From Catenuloplanes indicus (GTDB taxonomy: Bacteria; Actinomycetota; Actinomycetes; Mycobacteriales; Micromonosporaceae), in the NCBI RefSeq assembly GCF_030813715.1, contig NZ_JAUSUZ010000001.1, forward strand, positions 7,254,001-7,318,000: a stretch of 64,000 bases of DNA, in the 5' to 3' direction. This document shows, piece after piece, positions 21,764 through 29,795 of this stretch (position 1 is its first letter; the number at the start of each line of letters is the position of its first letter). The notes beneath the pieces were generated by a model, which worked only from the letters and a program-made list of their open reading frames with translations, was not told the DNA's origin and ran no database searches. The position numbers were made by a program, and so were the translations under genes.

Positions 21764-23102
21764 CCGGCTGACCCACGCGGCCGCGGCGGTGCTGGTCGTG
21801 CTGGCGCTGGCCGGGGCGCCGGCCGGTGCCGCGCCGCCGGAGCAGAGCTTCGTGAAGTACTACGTGGTGCGGGACGGCGGCGAGACGCTGTACGACCTGG
21901 CGGCACGCCTGCTCGACGACCGCGACCGGTACTCGCAGATCATGCACCTGAACACCGGGCGTGCCCAGCCGGACGGCACCGTGCTGACCGACCCGGGGCG
22001 CCTGCGGGCCGGGTGGGTGCTGGTGCTGCCGTGGGACGCGTACGGCGAGGGCGTGACGTACGGGATCCCGCCGGCGAGCGAGCCACGGCGCCCGGACCCA
22101 CCCGAGGACGCGTGCGCGCGCGACGGGTCCGGCGCCGACCCGGACTGGGCGGTGCTGCGGGTGGCCGCGAACCAGGCCTGGGGACACAGCCGCGGCGAGG
22201 AGCAGGTGGTCGCCGTGGTCGGCTCCGGCGTCGACGGCACGCTCCCGGAGCTGACCGGCCGGGTCGAGCCGGGCGTGAACGCGGCCGGCACGCCGGACCG
22301 GGCCGACGCGGACTGCCTCGGCCCGGGCACCGCGATGGCGGCGATCATCGCGGGCCGCGCGCCCGGTGCCGGCGGGTTCAACGGCGTGGCACCGGACGCG
22401 ACCGTGCTGCCGGTGCGGATCCTGACCACCGCGCCGGACGCTTCACCCGAGGTGCAGGCCGCCGGCGTCGAGGCCGCGGCGGAGGCGGACGTGGCGGTGC
22501 TGGCGCTGAGCGCGGCCGTGGACGTCACCCGCGCCGACGTGGCCGAGGCGGTCGCGTCCGCGGTCGAGGGCGGCGCGGTCGTGGTGGTGGCCGCACCGGC
22601 CGGGCCACCGGCCGGGCCGACGCTGTCGGACGGCGTCATCCGGGTGGCCGGCGTCGGCGCGGACGGCCGGACCGCGGCGGAGTACCGGCACGGCGCGGTG
22701 GACATCGCCGCGCCGGGTGTGAACGTCGTCACTCCGGGCACGGACGGGCCGGTCAGCGGCGGTGACTACGCGGTCGCCTACGTGGCCGGCGCGGTGGCGC
22801 TGGTCCGTGCCGCGTACCCGGAGCTGACCGTGACCGAGGTGCGGCACCGGGTGCTGGACACCGCGGAGCCGATGACCGAGGCCGGGCGCCCGGACGCGCG
22901 GTACGGCTGGGGCATGGTGGACCCGGCCGAGGCGGTGAGCCGGGATCTGCCGGGTGAGACCGGCGGTGATCCGGGTACGCCGCTGACCGCCGGTGGGCGG
23001 CCCGGCGGGGACGGCTCGGTCGCGCTGGTGATCGTCGTCCTGGCCGGGCTGGTCGCTGCCGCGCTGCTCGGCCTGCGCTTCCGGCGTCTCTGGCAGGAGT
23101 GA
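21750..23102 (+). CDS. Mycosin-like S8 (subtilisin) protein lacking the catalytic triad
   Basis: Secreted, membrane-anchored protein of 450 residues. A signal peptide covers residues 1-27 (AAAAVLVVLALAGAPAGA). A LysM-like segment follows (about 34-92, YYVVRDGGETLYDLA to LRAGWVLVLPW), then a subtilisin-fold domain (about 125-385) and a C-terminal membrane helix (about 424-443) ending in basic residues. All three catalytic positions are altered: the Asp motif reads VAVVGSGVD (Gly158 in place of Asp), the His motif GPGTAMA (Pro192 in place of His), and the Ser motif GGDYAVAYVAG (Asp339 in place of Ser). The oxyanion Asn region reads VVAAPAG. It should therefore be a binding protein, not a protease. 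It is translationally coupled to the ECF sigma gene. Confidence 0.88.
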   Translation: MTRIDRLTHAAAAVLVVLALAGAPAGAAPPEQSFVKYYVVRDGGETLYDLAARLLDDRDRYSQIMHLNTGRAQPDGTVLTDPGRLRAGWVLVLPWDAYGEGVTYGIPPASEPRRPDPPEDACARDGSGADPDWAVLRVAANQAWGHSRGEEQVVAVVGSGVDGTLPELTGRVEPGVNAAGTPDRADADCLGPGTAMAAIIAGRAPGAGGFNGVAPDATVLPVRILTTAPDASPEVQAAGVEAAAEADVAVLALSAAVDVTRADVAEAVASAVEGGAVVVVAAPAGPPAGPTLSDGVIRVAGVGADGRTAAEYRHGAVDIAAPGVNVVTPGTDGPVSGGDYAVAYVAGAVALVRAAYPELTVTEVRHRVLDTAEPMTEAGRPDARYGWGMVDPAEAVSRDLPGETGGDPGTPLTAGGRPGGDGSVALVIVVLAGLVAAALLGLRFRRLWQE

Positions 23103-23114
23103 CGCCGAGCTACA

Positions 23115-23181
23115 GTTCGTCCGACAACGAACCGGACACCGCGCGTTCCCGGGCCGTCGGGGTACGAACGGTGCGTACAAT
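23115..23181 (+). promoter_or_regulatory. Inverted repeat and -10-like box before the GGDEF gene
   Basis: The 199-bp gap holds GTTCGT-CCGACA-ACGAAC (23115-23132) and a TACAAT hexamer (23176-23181) that could be a -10 box. No good -35 match lies at the expected distance, so the promoter call is weak. Confidence 0.25.
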
Positions 23182-23301
23182 CCGCGTCTGCGGATCGGCG
23201 ATGTCGTGAACCCGCGCGGGACACCTCACCTTCACGGTTTCGCCGCCGACCGTAGGGGTCGGCCGGAGTTCGAGCACGGGGCAGGACGGGAGGACACGCT
23301 G

Positions 23302-24852
23302 GTGCGTAGTGACCGCCTGCCGGTGCCCGTGTCCCCGTACGGCCCGTGGCCCGGCCTCGCGCTGCACGTGCACGACCTGACCATCCGTGGTCACCACACC
23401 GAGGGGCTCGCCGCGGCGGACGAGTCCGAGGGGATCCTGCTGATCCTCGGCGACCAGCGCACCTGGCGGGTGGCCCGGCTCGGCCGGATGTACGCGCTGG
23501 CCGCGCTGGGCCGGCACGAGGAGGCGCTGGGCATCGGCGAGGCGCTGATCGCGGACACCTACTACGGCGGGCCGCGGGCCACCGATGCCAAGATCATGGC
23601 GGACACCGCGCGGGCGTACATCAGCATCGCCCGGATCGACGAGGGCCTGAACTACATCGCGCGCGCCACGCTGGTGCTGGACACCGTGCCGACCGGTGGG
23701 CCGCGCTACTTCTCCGCGATGGCGTCGCTGTGCGAGGCCGCGAAGTACGCGGAGCTGTTCGAGCTGGCCGACGACATCATGCGGCGGACGCTGAGCGCGT
23801 CCGAGGCGCCGGAGCTGTGGCGCACCTCCGCGGAGCTGCAGTACGTGGAGCTGCTGCTGGAGTGGGCGGTCCGGCTGGAGCAGGTGGACCGGGCCGAGGA
23901 GGCGGCGGTCGAGGTCGCCAAGGCGGTGACGCTGGTCCGCCGGTGGACCGACCTGGACATCGACTCACCGCTCGCGTTCGCGCTCCTCGCGCTGGGCGCG
24001 GCCAAGCAGGGCGACCACGCGGAGGCGATGAAGCAGGTCGACCGGCTGCTGGTGGCCATGCGCGCGGCTGGGCAGAGCCACGAGGCGCGGCTGCTGCACC
24101 TCGCACACGGCATCGTGCTGCGCGACCAGGGCGACCTGCGCGGCGCGCGCCGGGAGTTCCAGGCCGGCCTGGAACTGGCCGTGCTCGCGTCGCAGCGGCT
24201 GCTCTACCGGTACGAGCTGGCCCGTCTCGCGCTGCGCGAGTCGCCCGGCGAGGCCACCGCGACCGTGTTCGCCGCGCTGCGCGTGCACGTGGAGTCGCTG
24301 TGGCGGCTGCGGCTGGACCGGCGCACCATGCTGCGCCAGGCGATGCGCCGGGTGGAGCTGGAGGCGGCGAGGTTCCGCGCCGACCTGGCGGCCAGCTCGG
24401 ACGCGCTGACCGGGCTCGGCAACCGGCGGATGTTCGACCGCCGGATGGAGCACCTGAACGACGTCGGCTCGCTGCTGCTGATCGACGTGGACGAGTTCAA
24501 GGGCATCAACGACCGGTACTCGCACGGCGTCGGCGACCGGGTGCTCGGCGAGATCGCGGCCGTGCTGCGCGCGCACTGCCGCGCGGACGAGGTCGCGATC
24601 CGGTTCGGCGGCGACGAGTTCGCCATGTTCCTCGCGGTCGGCGAACGCGAGGCCCGGGTGGTCGCGGAGCGCATCCGCCAGGTGATCCTGTCCCGCGACT
24701 GGCACCAGATCGCGCCCGGCCTGCGGGTCACGCTGTCCATGGGCCTGGCCCAGTGCGTGGCCGGTGAATCCGGGCGCGACCTCTACGACCGCGCGGACGC
24801 CCGGCTCTACCTCGCCAAGCGCGGTGGACGTAACCAGCTGGCTGCGGCCTGA
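23302..24852 (+). CDS. Diguanylate cyclase with N-terminal TPR-like helical domain
   Basis: Predicted to make the second messenger cyclic di-GMP. The start is GTG 23302 (VRSDRLPVPVSP) with GGGAGGA seven bases upstream; the open frame extends back to 23206. It has 516 residues. The first about 350 are helical repeats (for example ALAALGRHEEALGIGEALIAD and LAHGIVLRDQGDLRGARREFQAGLELA) resembling TPR units. A short coiled-coil linker precedes the GGDEF domain, which starts at DALTGLGNRRMFDRRM. The active-site motif GGDEF is intact at residues 436-440. The product-inhibition site position reads RADE rather than RxxD, so feedback inhibition may be absent. No membrane segment is seen. Confidence 0.9.
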   Translation: MRSDRLPVPVSPYGPWPGLALHVHDLTIRGHHTEGLAAADESEGILLILGDQRTWRVARLGRMYALAALGRHEEALGIGEALIADTYYGGPRATDAKIMADTARAYISIARIDEGLNYIARATLVLDTVPTGGPRYFSAMASLCEAAKYAELFELADDIMRRTLSASEAPELWRTSAELQYVELLLEWAVRLEQVDRAEEAAVEVAKAVTLVRRWTDLDIDSPLAFALLALGAAKQGDHAEAMKQVDRLLVAMRAAGQSHEARLLHLAHGIVLRDQGDLRGARREFQAGLELAVLASQRLLYRYELARLALRESPGEATATVFAALRVHVESLWRLRLDRRTMLRQAMRRVELEAARFRADLAASSDALTGLGNRRMFDRRMEHLNDVGSLLLIDVDEFKGINDRYSHGVGDRVLGEIAAVLRAHCRADEVAIRFGGDEFAMFLAVGEREARVVAERIRQVILSRDWHQIAPGLRVTLSMGLAQCVAGESGRDLYDRADARLYLAKRGGRNQLAAA

Positions 24853-24977
24853 CCACTTACCCGCCGGTGGGTGGGTTGCCAGGCTCATCGAATCCTCATC
24901 TTCCGTCGCACAAACTGTCGCGCAACCGGCGGAGCTGCCGGACCATCGGATCGGATCGGCGAACCCGAGGGGCGAGG

Positions 24978-25517
24978 ATGAACGCAGCCACCGACATGAT
25001 CAGCCGCATCTACCTGGAGTACCGCACGGTGCTGATGCACGACGTGCTGTCGATGACCAAGGGCGACTGGCAGTGGGCCGAGGACGTGGTCCAGGAGACG
25101 CTGATCCGCGCCTGGCAGCACGCGGACACACTGGACCCGGCCAAGGGCTCGGTGCGCGCCTGGCTCGGCCGGGTCGCCCGAAACGTGCTGATCGACAGCG
25201 TCCGGACCAACCGGGCCCGGCCGTCCGGCGACTCCTGGCCGGTGCCCTCGGGCGAGCAGCGCGACCGGGAGACATGGCGGCACGAGTCCCGGTTCCGGAC
25301 CAGCGGCGACCCGGCGGACCGGGTGGCGACCGCGATGCTGCTCTCGACGGCCGTCGGGCGGCTGCGCCCGGAGTACCGGGACGTGCTGATCCAGCTGTAC
25401 TACCTGGACCGGACGGCGGCACAGGCGGCGGACGCGCTCGGCATCCCGGTCGGCACCGTCAAGTCCCGGGCGTTTCACGGGCTGAACGCGCTGCGCCGGC
25501 TCGTACCCCGGCACTGA
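24978..25517 (+). CDS. ECF RNA polymerase sigma factor (no adjacent anti-sigma gene)
   Basis: It has 179 residues from ATG 24978 with GGCGAGG upstream. Region 2 contains WAEDVVQETLIRAWQHAD and WLGRVARNVLIDSVRTN; region 4 contains LRPEYRDVLIQLYYLDRTAAQAADALGIPVGTVKSRAFHGLNALRR. It is close to the factor at 21182. Unlike that one it has no recognisable anti-sigma partner next to it; instead its 3' end overlaps the convergent histidine kinase gene by 59 bp. The upstream region contains AATCCTCATC, resembling sequence beside the response regulator gene, which hints at shared control. Confidence 0.92.
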   Translation: MNAATDMISRIYLEYRTVLMHDVLSMTKGDWQWAEDVVQETLIRAWQHADTLDPAKGSVRAWLGRVARNVLIDSVRTNRARPSGDSWPVPSGEQRDRETWRHESRFRTSGDPADRVATAMLLSTAVGRLRPEYRDVLIQLYYLDRTAAQAADALGIPVGTVKSRAFHGLNALRRLVPRH

Positions 25518-26787
25518 GCCTCTCGGGTTCGGGGAGGCGTAGACGGGCGATGGTGCCGCCGCCGGGGCGCGGGATCAGGTCGAGCCGGCCCTGGTGCAGG
25601 CGGGCGACCCAGTCGACGATCGCCAGCCCGAGTCCGGTGCCGTCCGCGCTGCCGGAGCGGAACCGGCCGGTGAGCACGCGCGGGTCGGCGCCGGGGCCGG
25701 GGCCGCGGTCGGCCACCACCACCTCGCCCGGGTGGACCGAGACCGTGAGCTCCGCGCGCCGGCCGTCCGTGCGGCCGTGCCGGACCGCGTTCTCGATCAG
25801 GTTGCGCACCGCGATCCGGACCACGGCAGGGTCGCCGTGCGCGATGGTGGCCGGCAGCTTGGCACCGACCGTGTTGGGCGGGCGGACCGTCTCCGTGACC
25901 ACCTCCTCGACCAGCTGATCCAGCCGGAACGGCTCCTTCTGCAGCGTGCGCGTGCCGGCCACCATCCGGGCCCGGGTGAGCAGCGCCTCCACCGAGGCGG
26001 TGAGCCGGTCGGCGGAGCGGACGATGCGGGGGAGGAGTTCGCCTGCCCGGTCCGGGTCGCGGATCATGGTCTCCGCGCCGGCCCTGATCGCGGCGAGCGG
26101 GTTGCGCAGCTCGTGCGCGGCGTCCGCCAGGAACTGCTCCTGCTGGGCCAGCGACTCCAGGCCGGGCCGGGTGCTGCGGCGCGCGATCAGATGGCCGCCG
26201 AACGCGCAGAGCAGTGCGAACGCGGCGCCGCCGCCGAAGAGCGCGCCGAGCAGCAGCCGGTGCTCGCCCTCGGCCGGGCGCGGGTCCGCGGTGGTGATCA
26301 CCACGCCGGTCGGCCGGGACACGGACTGCACCTCGAACGGGATGGCCAGCATGCGCAGCATGGTGCCGTCCACGGCCTGCACCTCGCCGGTGACCTCGAG
26401 TCCGCCGTTCATGGCGGTGGTGGCGAGCGGACGCAGCCGTTCCATGTCGACGCCGGCGTCGTCGCCGTGCCGGGCGAACGCGGGACCGAGACCGGCGCCG
26501 CGCAGCTCGAAGACGTACAGGCCGGTGGTGGTGCCGCTGGCGGTCTCGCCGACGCCGGAGAGCCGTAGCGTGCCGGCCTCGCGATAGATGAGCGCGGTGA
26601 CCGTGTTCGCGGTGATCCGCAGGTCGGCGTCGAGTGCTTCGTGCCGCTGCCGGTTGTCCACATAGGCCGCGACCGTGCCCATGCCGATCAACCCGGCCAC
26701 GTTGAGCGCGGTGAACAGCACCGTGATCCGGCGCTGCAGCGCGACCAGACGTCCGGCGGTCTGCAGCCGGGCCGGATCCGGGCTCAC
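25459..26787 (-). CDS. Sensor histidine kinase
   Basis: Membrane sensor kinase of 442 residues. A first membrane helix lies at about residues 21-43 and a second at about 176-200, enclosing an external sensor region of about 130 residues with no recognised domain. A HisKA dimerisation domain follows with phospho-acceptor His225 in DAAHELRNPLAAI. The ATPase domain has N-box NLIENAVRHG, G1 VADRGPGPGA and G2 GTGLGLAIVDWVARLH. The start (GTG) overlaps the response regulator stop by 4 bp. The last about 20 residues are encoded opposite the end of the ECF sigma gene. Confidence 0.92.
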   Translation of the reverse strand: MSPDPARLQTAGRLVALQRRITVLFTALNVAGLIGMGTVAAYVDNRQRHEALDADLRITANTVTALIYREAGTLRLSGVGETASGTTTGLYVFELRGAGLGPAFARHGDDAGVDMERLRPLATTAMNGGLEVTGEVQAVDGTMLRMLAIPFEVQSVSRPTGVVITTADPRPAEGEHRLLLGALFGGGAAFALLCAFGGHLIARRSTRPGLESLAQQEQFLADAAHELRNPLAAIRAGAETMIRDPDRAGELLPRIVRSADRLTASVEALLTRARMVAGTRTLQKEPFRLDQLVEEVVTETVRPPNTVGAKLPATIAHGDPAVVRIAVRNLIENAVRHGRTDGRRAELTVSVHPGEVVVADRGPGPGADPRVLTGRFRSGSADGTGLGLAIVDWVARLHQGRLDLIPRPGGGTIARLRLPEPERLSAGVRAGAARSARETPGT

Positions 26788-27446
26788 CGGGCGGCCACGC
26801 GGTACCCGACGCCACGGACCGTCTCGATGACCGGCGGGTCACCGAGCTTGCGGCGCAGCTGGGCGATGACCACGTCGACCACGTTGGAGTTCGGGTCGGT
26901 GAACTCGTCCCAGCAGTGCTCGCGCAGCGCGGATCGGCTGACCGCCGCCGGATGCCTGGTGACCAGCGCCTCCAGCACGCCGAACTCCTTGGGGGTGAGC
27001 GTGAGCAGTACGCCGTCCCGGCGCGCCTCGCGGCGGGCGGTGTCCACCGAGAGGCCACCGACCCGCTGGACCGCGGGCATGGTGCGGGCGTTTCGCCGGC
27101 AGAGCGCGCGTACCCGGACCACCAGTTCTTCGATGGCGAACGGCTTGGGCAGATAGTCGTCCGCGCCGGCCTCGAAGCCGGCCACCCGGTCGGCCAGCTC
27201 GTCCAGCGCGGTCAGGAACAGCGCCGGCACGGCGCAGCCCTGCTCCCGCCGCTGTCGCAGGTGGGTGACGGTGTCGCCGTCTGGCAGCATCCGGTCGAGG
27301 ACCATGCAGTCGTACTCGTTGACGCTGAGCTCCAGGTCGGCCTGGACCCAGTGGCCCGCCTCGTCGACCGCCATCCCGGCGGAGCGCAGTGCGGAGACGA
27401 CCGCGAACCGTAGATCGGGGTCGTCCTCCACGACCAGAATTCGCAT
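26784..27446 (-). CDS. OmpR/PhoB-family response regulator
   Basis: DNA-binding partner of the adjacent kinase. It has 220 residues. The receiver domain (1-115) has the acidic pair Asp8/Asp9, phospho-acceptor Asp51 in MVLDRMLP, Thr in LFLTALDE and the conserved Lys in YLPKPF. The winged-helix output domain (about 128-218) has LTLTPKEFGVLEALV and the recognition part SNVVDVVIAQLRRKLG ending in VIETVRGVGYRV. It is transcribed divergently from livJ across a 189-bp region that could hold its binding sites. Confidence 0.94.
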   Translation of the reverse strand: MRILVVEDDPDLRFAVVSALRSAGMAVDEAGHWVQADLELSVNEYDCMVLDRMLPDGDTVTHLRQRREQGCAVPALFLTALDELADRVAGFEAGADDYLPKPFAIEELVVRVRALCRRNARTMPAVQRVGGLSVDTARREARRDGVLLTLTPKEFGVLEALVTRHPAAVSRSALREHCWDEFTDPNSNVVDVVIAQLRRKLGDPPVIETVRGVGYRVAAR

Positions 27447-27484
27447 AGCGGGAGGTTAGATCCTCATCCGCGCACGGCACCATT

Positions 27485-27511
27485 CGTAACGTGCTGTTAA
27501 CGCAACGTTGA
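27485..27511 (+). promoter_or_regulatory. ECF-type promoter-like sequence between the response regulator and livJ
   Basis: CGTAAC (27485-27490) and CGTTGA (27506-27511) are 15 bases apart, one short of the N16 spacing known for BldN-type promoters (CGTAAC-N16-CGTTGA). The same region holds ATCCTCAT (beside the regulator start) and ATGAGGAT (about 70 bases on), an 8-bp inverted pair. The functional reading is tentative. Confidence 0.3.
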
Positions 27512-27635
27512 CGGACTGGCCAGTGTGGACGCCTGTTCATGAGGATTCCGTGAGATCGGGGTGTGATATTTACCGAGAACTCTTCGGCGGCTCCGCTGCG
27601 TATATGCGGCAACACACCATCTCGAGGAGTTCACG

Positions 27636-28778
27636 GTGAACAGACTTTCGAAGATCGCCGCCGCCGCGCTGGCCGTGACGGTCGGTCTCTCCGGCTGCGT
27701 GTCCACGAACGCGGCCGCGGGTGGCGACGCCACCTGTGGTTTCAAGATCGGCTACTTCGGCGCGCTGACCGGTGACAACGCGAACATCGGCCTGGCGCCC
27801 CGGGACGGCGCGAAGCTCGCGGTCGACCAGTACAACGCGAAGCACGCGGACTGCACGGCGGAGCTGGTCAACTTCGACTCGCAGGGTGACCCGAAGCAGG
27901 CACCCGGCCTGGCGCAGCAGATCGTCCAGGACCCCAAGGTGCTGGGCGTGGTCGGTCCCGGTTTCTCCGGCGAGTCGGAGGCGGCGAACCCCATCCTGAA
28001 CCAGGGCGGCGTCACGATCATCACGCCGTCCGCGACCCGGCCGAGCCTGGCCAGCCAGGGCTGGCAGGTGTTCCACCGGGCGGTCGGCAACGACGCGACC
28101 CAGGGCCCGGCCGCCGGCAAGTACCTCCAGGGCGTGCTGAAGACACAGAAGACCTTCGTCATCGACGACACCGGTGCGTACGGCAAGGGCCTGGCCGACG
28201 AGGTGCGCACCGTGCTCGGCGCGGCCGTGGTCAAGAGCGCGACCATCCAGCCGAAGCAGACCGACTTCTCCGCCGTGGTCACCGAGATCAAGTCGACCGG
28301 CGCGGACGCGGTCTTCTTCGGCGGCTACTACGCGGAGGCCGGCCCGCTACTGCGCCAGATGCGCACGGCCGGCATCAAGGCCACGTTCGTGGCCGGTGAC
28401 GGCGTCAAGGACCAGGGCCTGATCGAGGGCGCGGGCGTCGAGGCGGCGCAGGGCGCGGTCCTGACCTGCCCGTGCACGCCGGCGGAGAAGGCCAAGGGCA
28501 CGTTCCCGGCGGACTTCAAGGCCGCGTTCGGCCGTGACGCCGGCACGTACAGCGCGGAGGGCTACGACGCCGCGAACATCCTGCTGGCCGGCCTCGAGTC
28601 CGGCGCCACCACCCGCAAGGCGCTGCTCGACTTCGTGAAGGGCTACTCCGGCGAGGGCGTCGCGGGCCGCTACAAGTTCGACGCCACCGGCGAGAACGAC
28701 ATCTCCGCGGTCTCGGTCTGGGCATACAAGGTCGAGGGCGAGGCGATCGTCGCCGACCAGCAGATCCCGCTCGGCTGA
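27636..28778 (+). CDS. livJ: Branched-chain amino-acid-type ABC transporter substrate-binding lipoprotein
   Basis: Extracellular binding protein of 380 residues, start GTG 27636 with CGAGGAG upstream. The signal peptide ends in a lipobox LSGC, giving a lipidated Cys near residue 24. The Leu/Ile/Val-binding fold is shown by FKIGYFGALTGDNANIGLAPRDGAKLAVDQYN and VGPGFSGESEAANPIL near the start, and by TPSATRPSL and AEGYDAANILLAGLE later. The ligand could be a branched-chain amino acid, another amino acid or a urea/amide-like compound; sequence alone does not decide. It heads a complete transporter operon. Confidence 0.88.
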   Translation: MNRLSKIAAAALAVTVGLSGCVSTNAAAGGDATCGFKIGYFGALTGDNANIGLAPRDGAKLAVDQYNAKHADCTAELVNFDSQGDPKQAPGLAQQIVQDPKVLGVVGPGFSGESEAANPILNQGGVTIITPSATRPSLASQGWQVFHRAVGNDATQGPAAGKYLQGVLKTQKTFVIDDTGAYGKGLADEVRTVLGAAVVKSATIQPKQTDFSAVVTEIKSTGADAVFFGGYYAEAGPLLRQMRTAGIKATFVAGDGVKDQGLIEGAGVEAAQGAVLTCPCTPAEKAKGTFPADFKAAFGRDAGTYSAEGYDAANILLAGLESGATTRKALLDFVKGYSGEGVAGRYKFDATGENDISAVSVWAYKVEGEAIVADQQIPLG

Positions 28779-28790
28779 CGTCATCCGCCA

Positions 28791-28823
28791 GGGGACCCGC
28801 CGGACTGCGGTCCGGCGGGCCCC
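28791..28823 (+). promoter_or_regulatory. Stem-loop between livJ and livH
   Basis: CCCGCCGGAC (28796-28805) pairs with GTCCGGCGGG (28810-28819) around a TGCG loop, extended by GGGG/CCCC across a one-base bulge. Such hairpins between a binding-protein gene and its permease genes typically lower downstream expression, leaving more binding protein than membrane complex. No T-tract follows. Confidence 0.6.
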
Positions 28824-28844
28824 GGACAAATCCTGGAGTTCCGC

Positions 28845-29795
28845 GTGAACATCGACTTCCTGCTCTCCGATTTCGGGGAGCTGACCATCACCGGCCTGAC
28901 CCAGGGCGCCATCTACGCCCTGATCGCCCTCGGATACACGCTGGTCTACGGCGTGCTCCGCCTGATCAACTTCGCCCACTCCGAAGTCTTCATGATCGGT
29001 ACGTTCGCGTCGCTCGGCGTCTGGACCGCGGCCGGCTTCGGCCTCAACTCCGGCGACCCGGGCACGCTCGCGGTGCTCGGCCTGCTGGGCCTGGCGATCG
29101 TGGCCGCGATGCTGGCGTCCGGTGCCACCGCCGCCGTGCTGGAGATGGTCGCCTACCGGCCGCTGCGCCGGCGCAACGCCCCCAACCTGGTCTTCCTGAT
29201 CACCGCGATCGGTGCGTCCGTGGTGATCGCGGAGGCGGCCGGTGTGCTCACCGGCCGTCGCCCGAGCGGCCTGCCCACGCTGGTCCGCCCGGTCGAGGTG
29301 CTCAACATCGGCGGCGCGTCCATCACCAACCTGCAACTCGGCATCCTGGCCTGCGCGCTGGCGATGATGGTGGCGCTGGACCTGTTCATCAACCGCACCC
29401 GGATGGGCCGCGGCGTGCGCGCCGTCGCCCAGGACCCGCAGACCTCCGCGCTGATGGGCGTGGACAAGGACCGGGTCATTCTGCTGATCTTCGTGCTCGG
29501 CGGCATGATGGCCGGCGTCGCGGCGGTGCTCTACAACATCAAGATCGGCAGCACCACGTACAACGTGGGCTTCCTGCTGGGCATCAAGGCGTTCGCGGCC
29601 GCGGTGCTCGGCGGCATCGGCAACCTGCGGGGCGCGCTGCTCGGCGGCCTGCTCATCGGCCTGGTGGAGAACTATGGCGCCGGCCTGTTCGGCAACGAGT
29701 GGATGAACGCGGTCGCCTTCGTGGCGCTCGTCGGGGTGCTGCTGTTCCGCCCGACCGGCCTGCTCGGCGAGTCGCTGAGGGGAGCCCGGGCATGA
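28845..29795 (+). CDS. livH: Branched-chain amino-acid ABC transporter permease LivH
   Basis: Inner-membrane permease of 316 residues with about eight hydrophobic helices. Family marks are LTQGAIYALIALGYTLVYGVLRLINFAHSEVFMIG near the N-terminus and the cytoplasmic EAA-like loop RGVRAVAQDPQTSALMGVDKDRVI near residue 188. GAVLGGIGNLRGALLGGLLIGLVENYGAG appears near the end. The start is GTG 28845 with CTGGAG upstream. The stop overlaps livM by 4 bp. Confidence 0.92.
   Translation: MNIDFLLSDFGELTITGLTQGAIYALIALGYTLVYGVLRLINFAHSEVFMIGTFASLGVWTAAGFGLNSGDPGTLAVLGLLGLAIVAAMLASGATAAVLEMVAYRPLRRRNAPNLVFLITAIGASVVIAEAAGVLTGRRPSGLPTLVRPVEVLNIGGASITNLQLGILACALAMMVALDLFINRTRMGRGVRAVAQDPQTSALMGVDKDRVILLIFVLGGMMAGVAAVLYNIKIGSTTYNVGFLLGIKAFAAAVLGGIGNLRGALLGGLLIGLVENYGAGLFGNEWMNAVAFVALVGVLLFRPTGLLGESLRGARA

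Noticed and set aside
21750-23102. Part of an ESX/type VII secretion locus
   Set aside because: The protein resembles mycosins but no EccB/C/D/E or WXG100 gene is nearby and the catalytic triad is missing.
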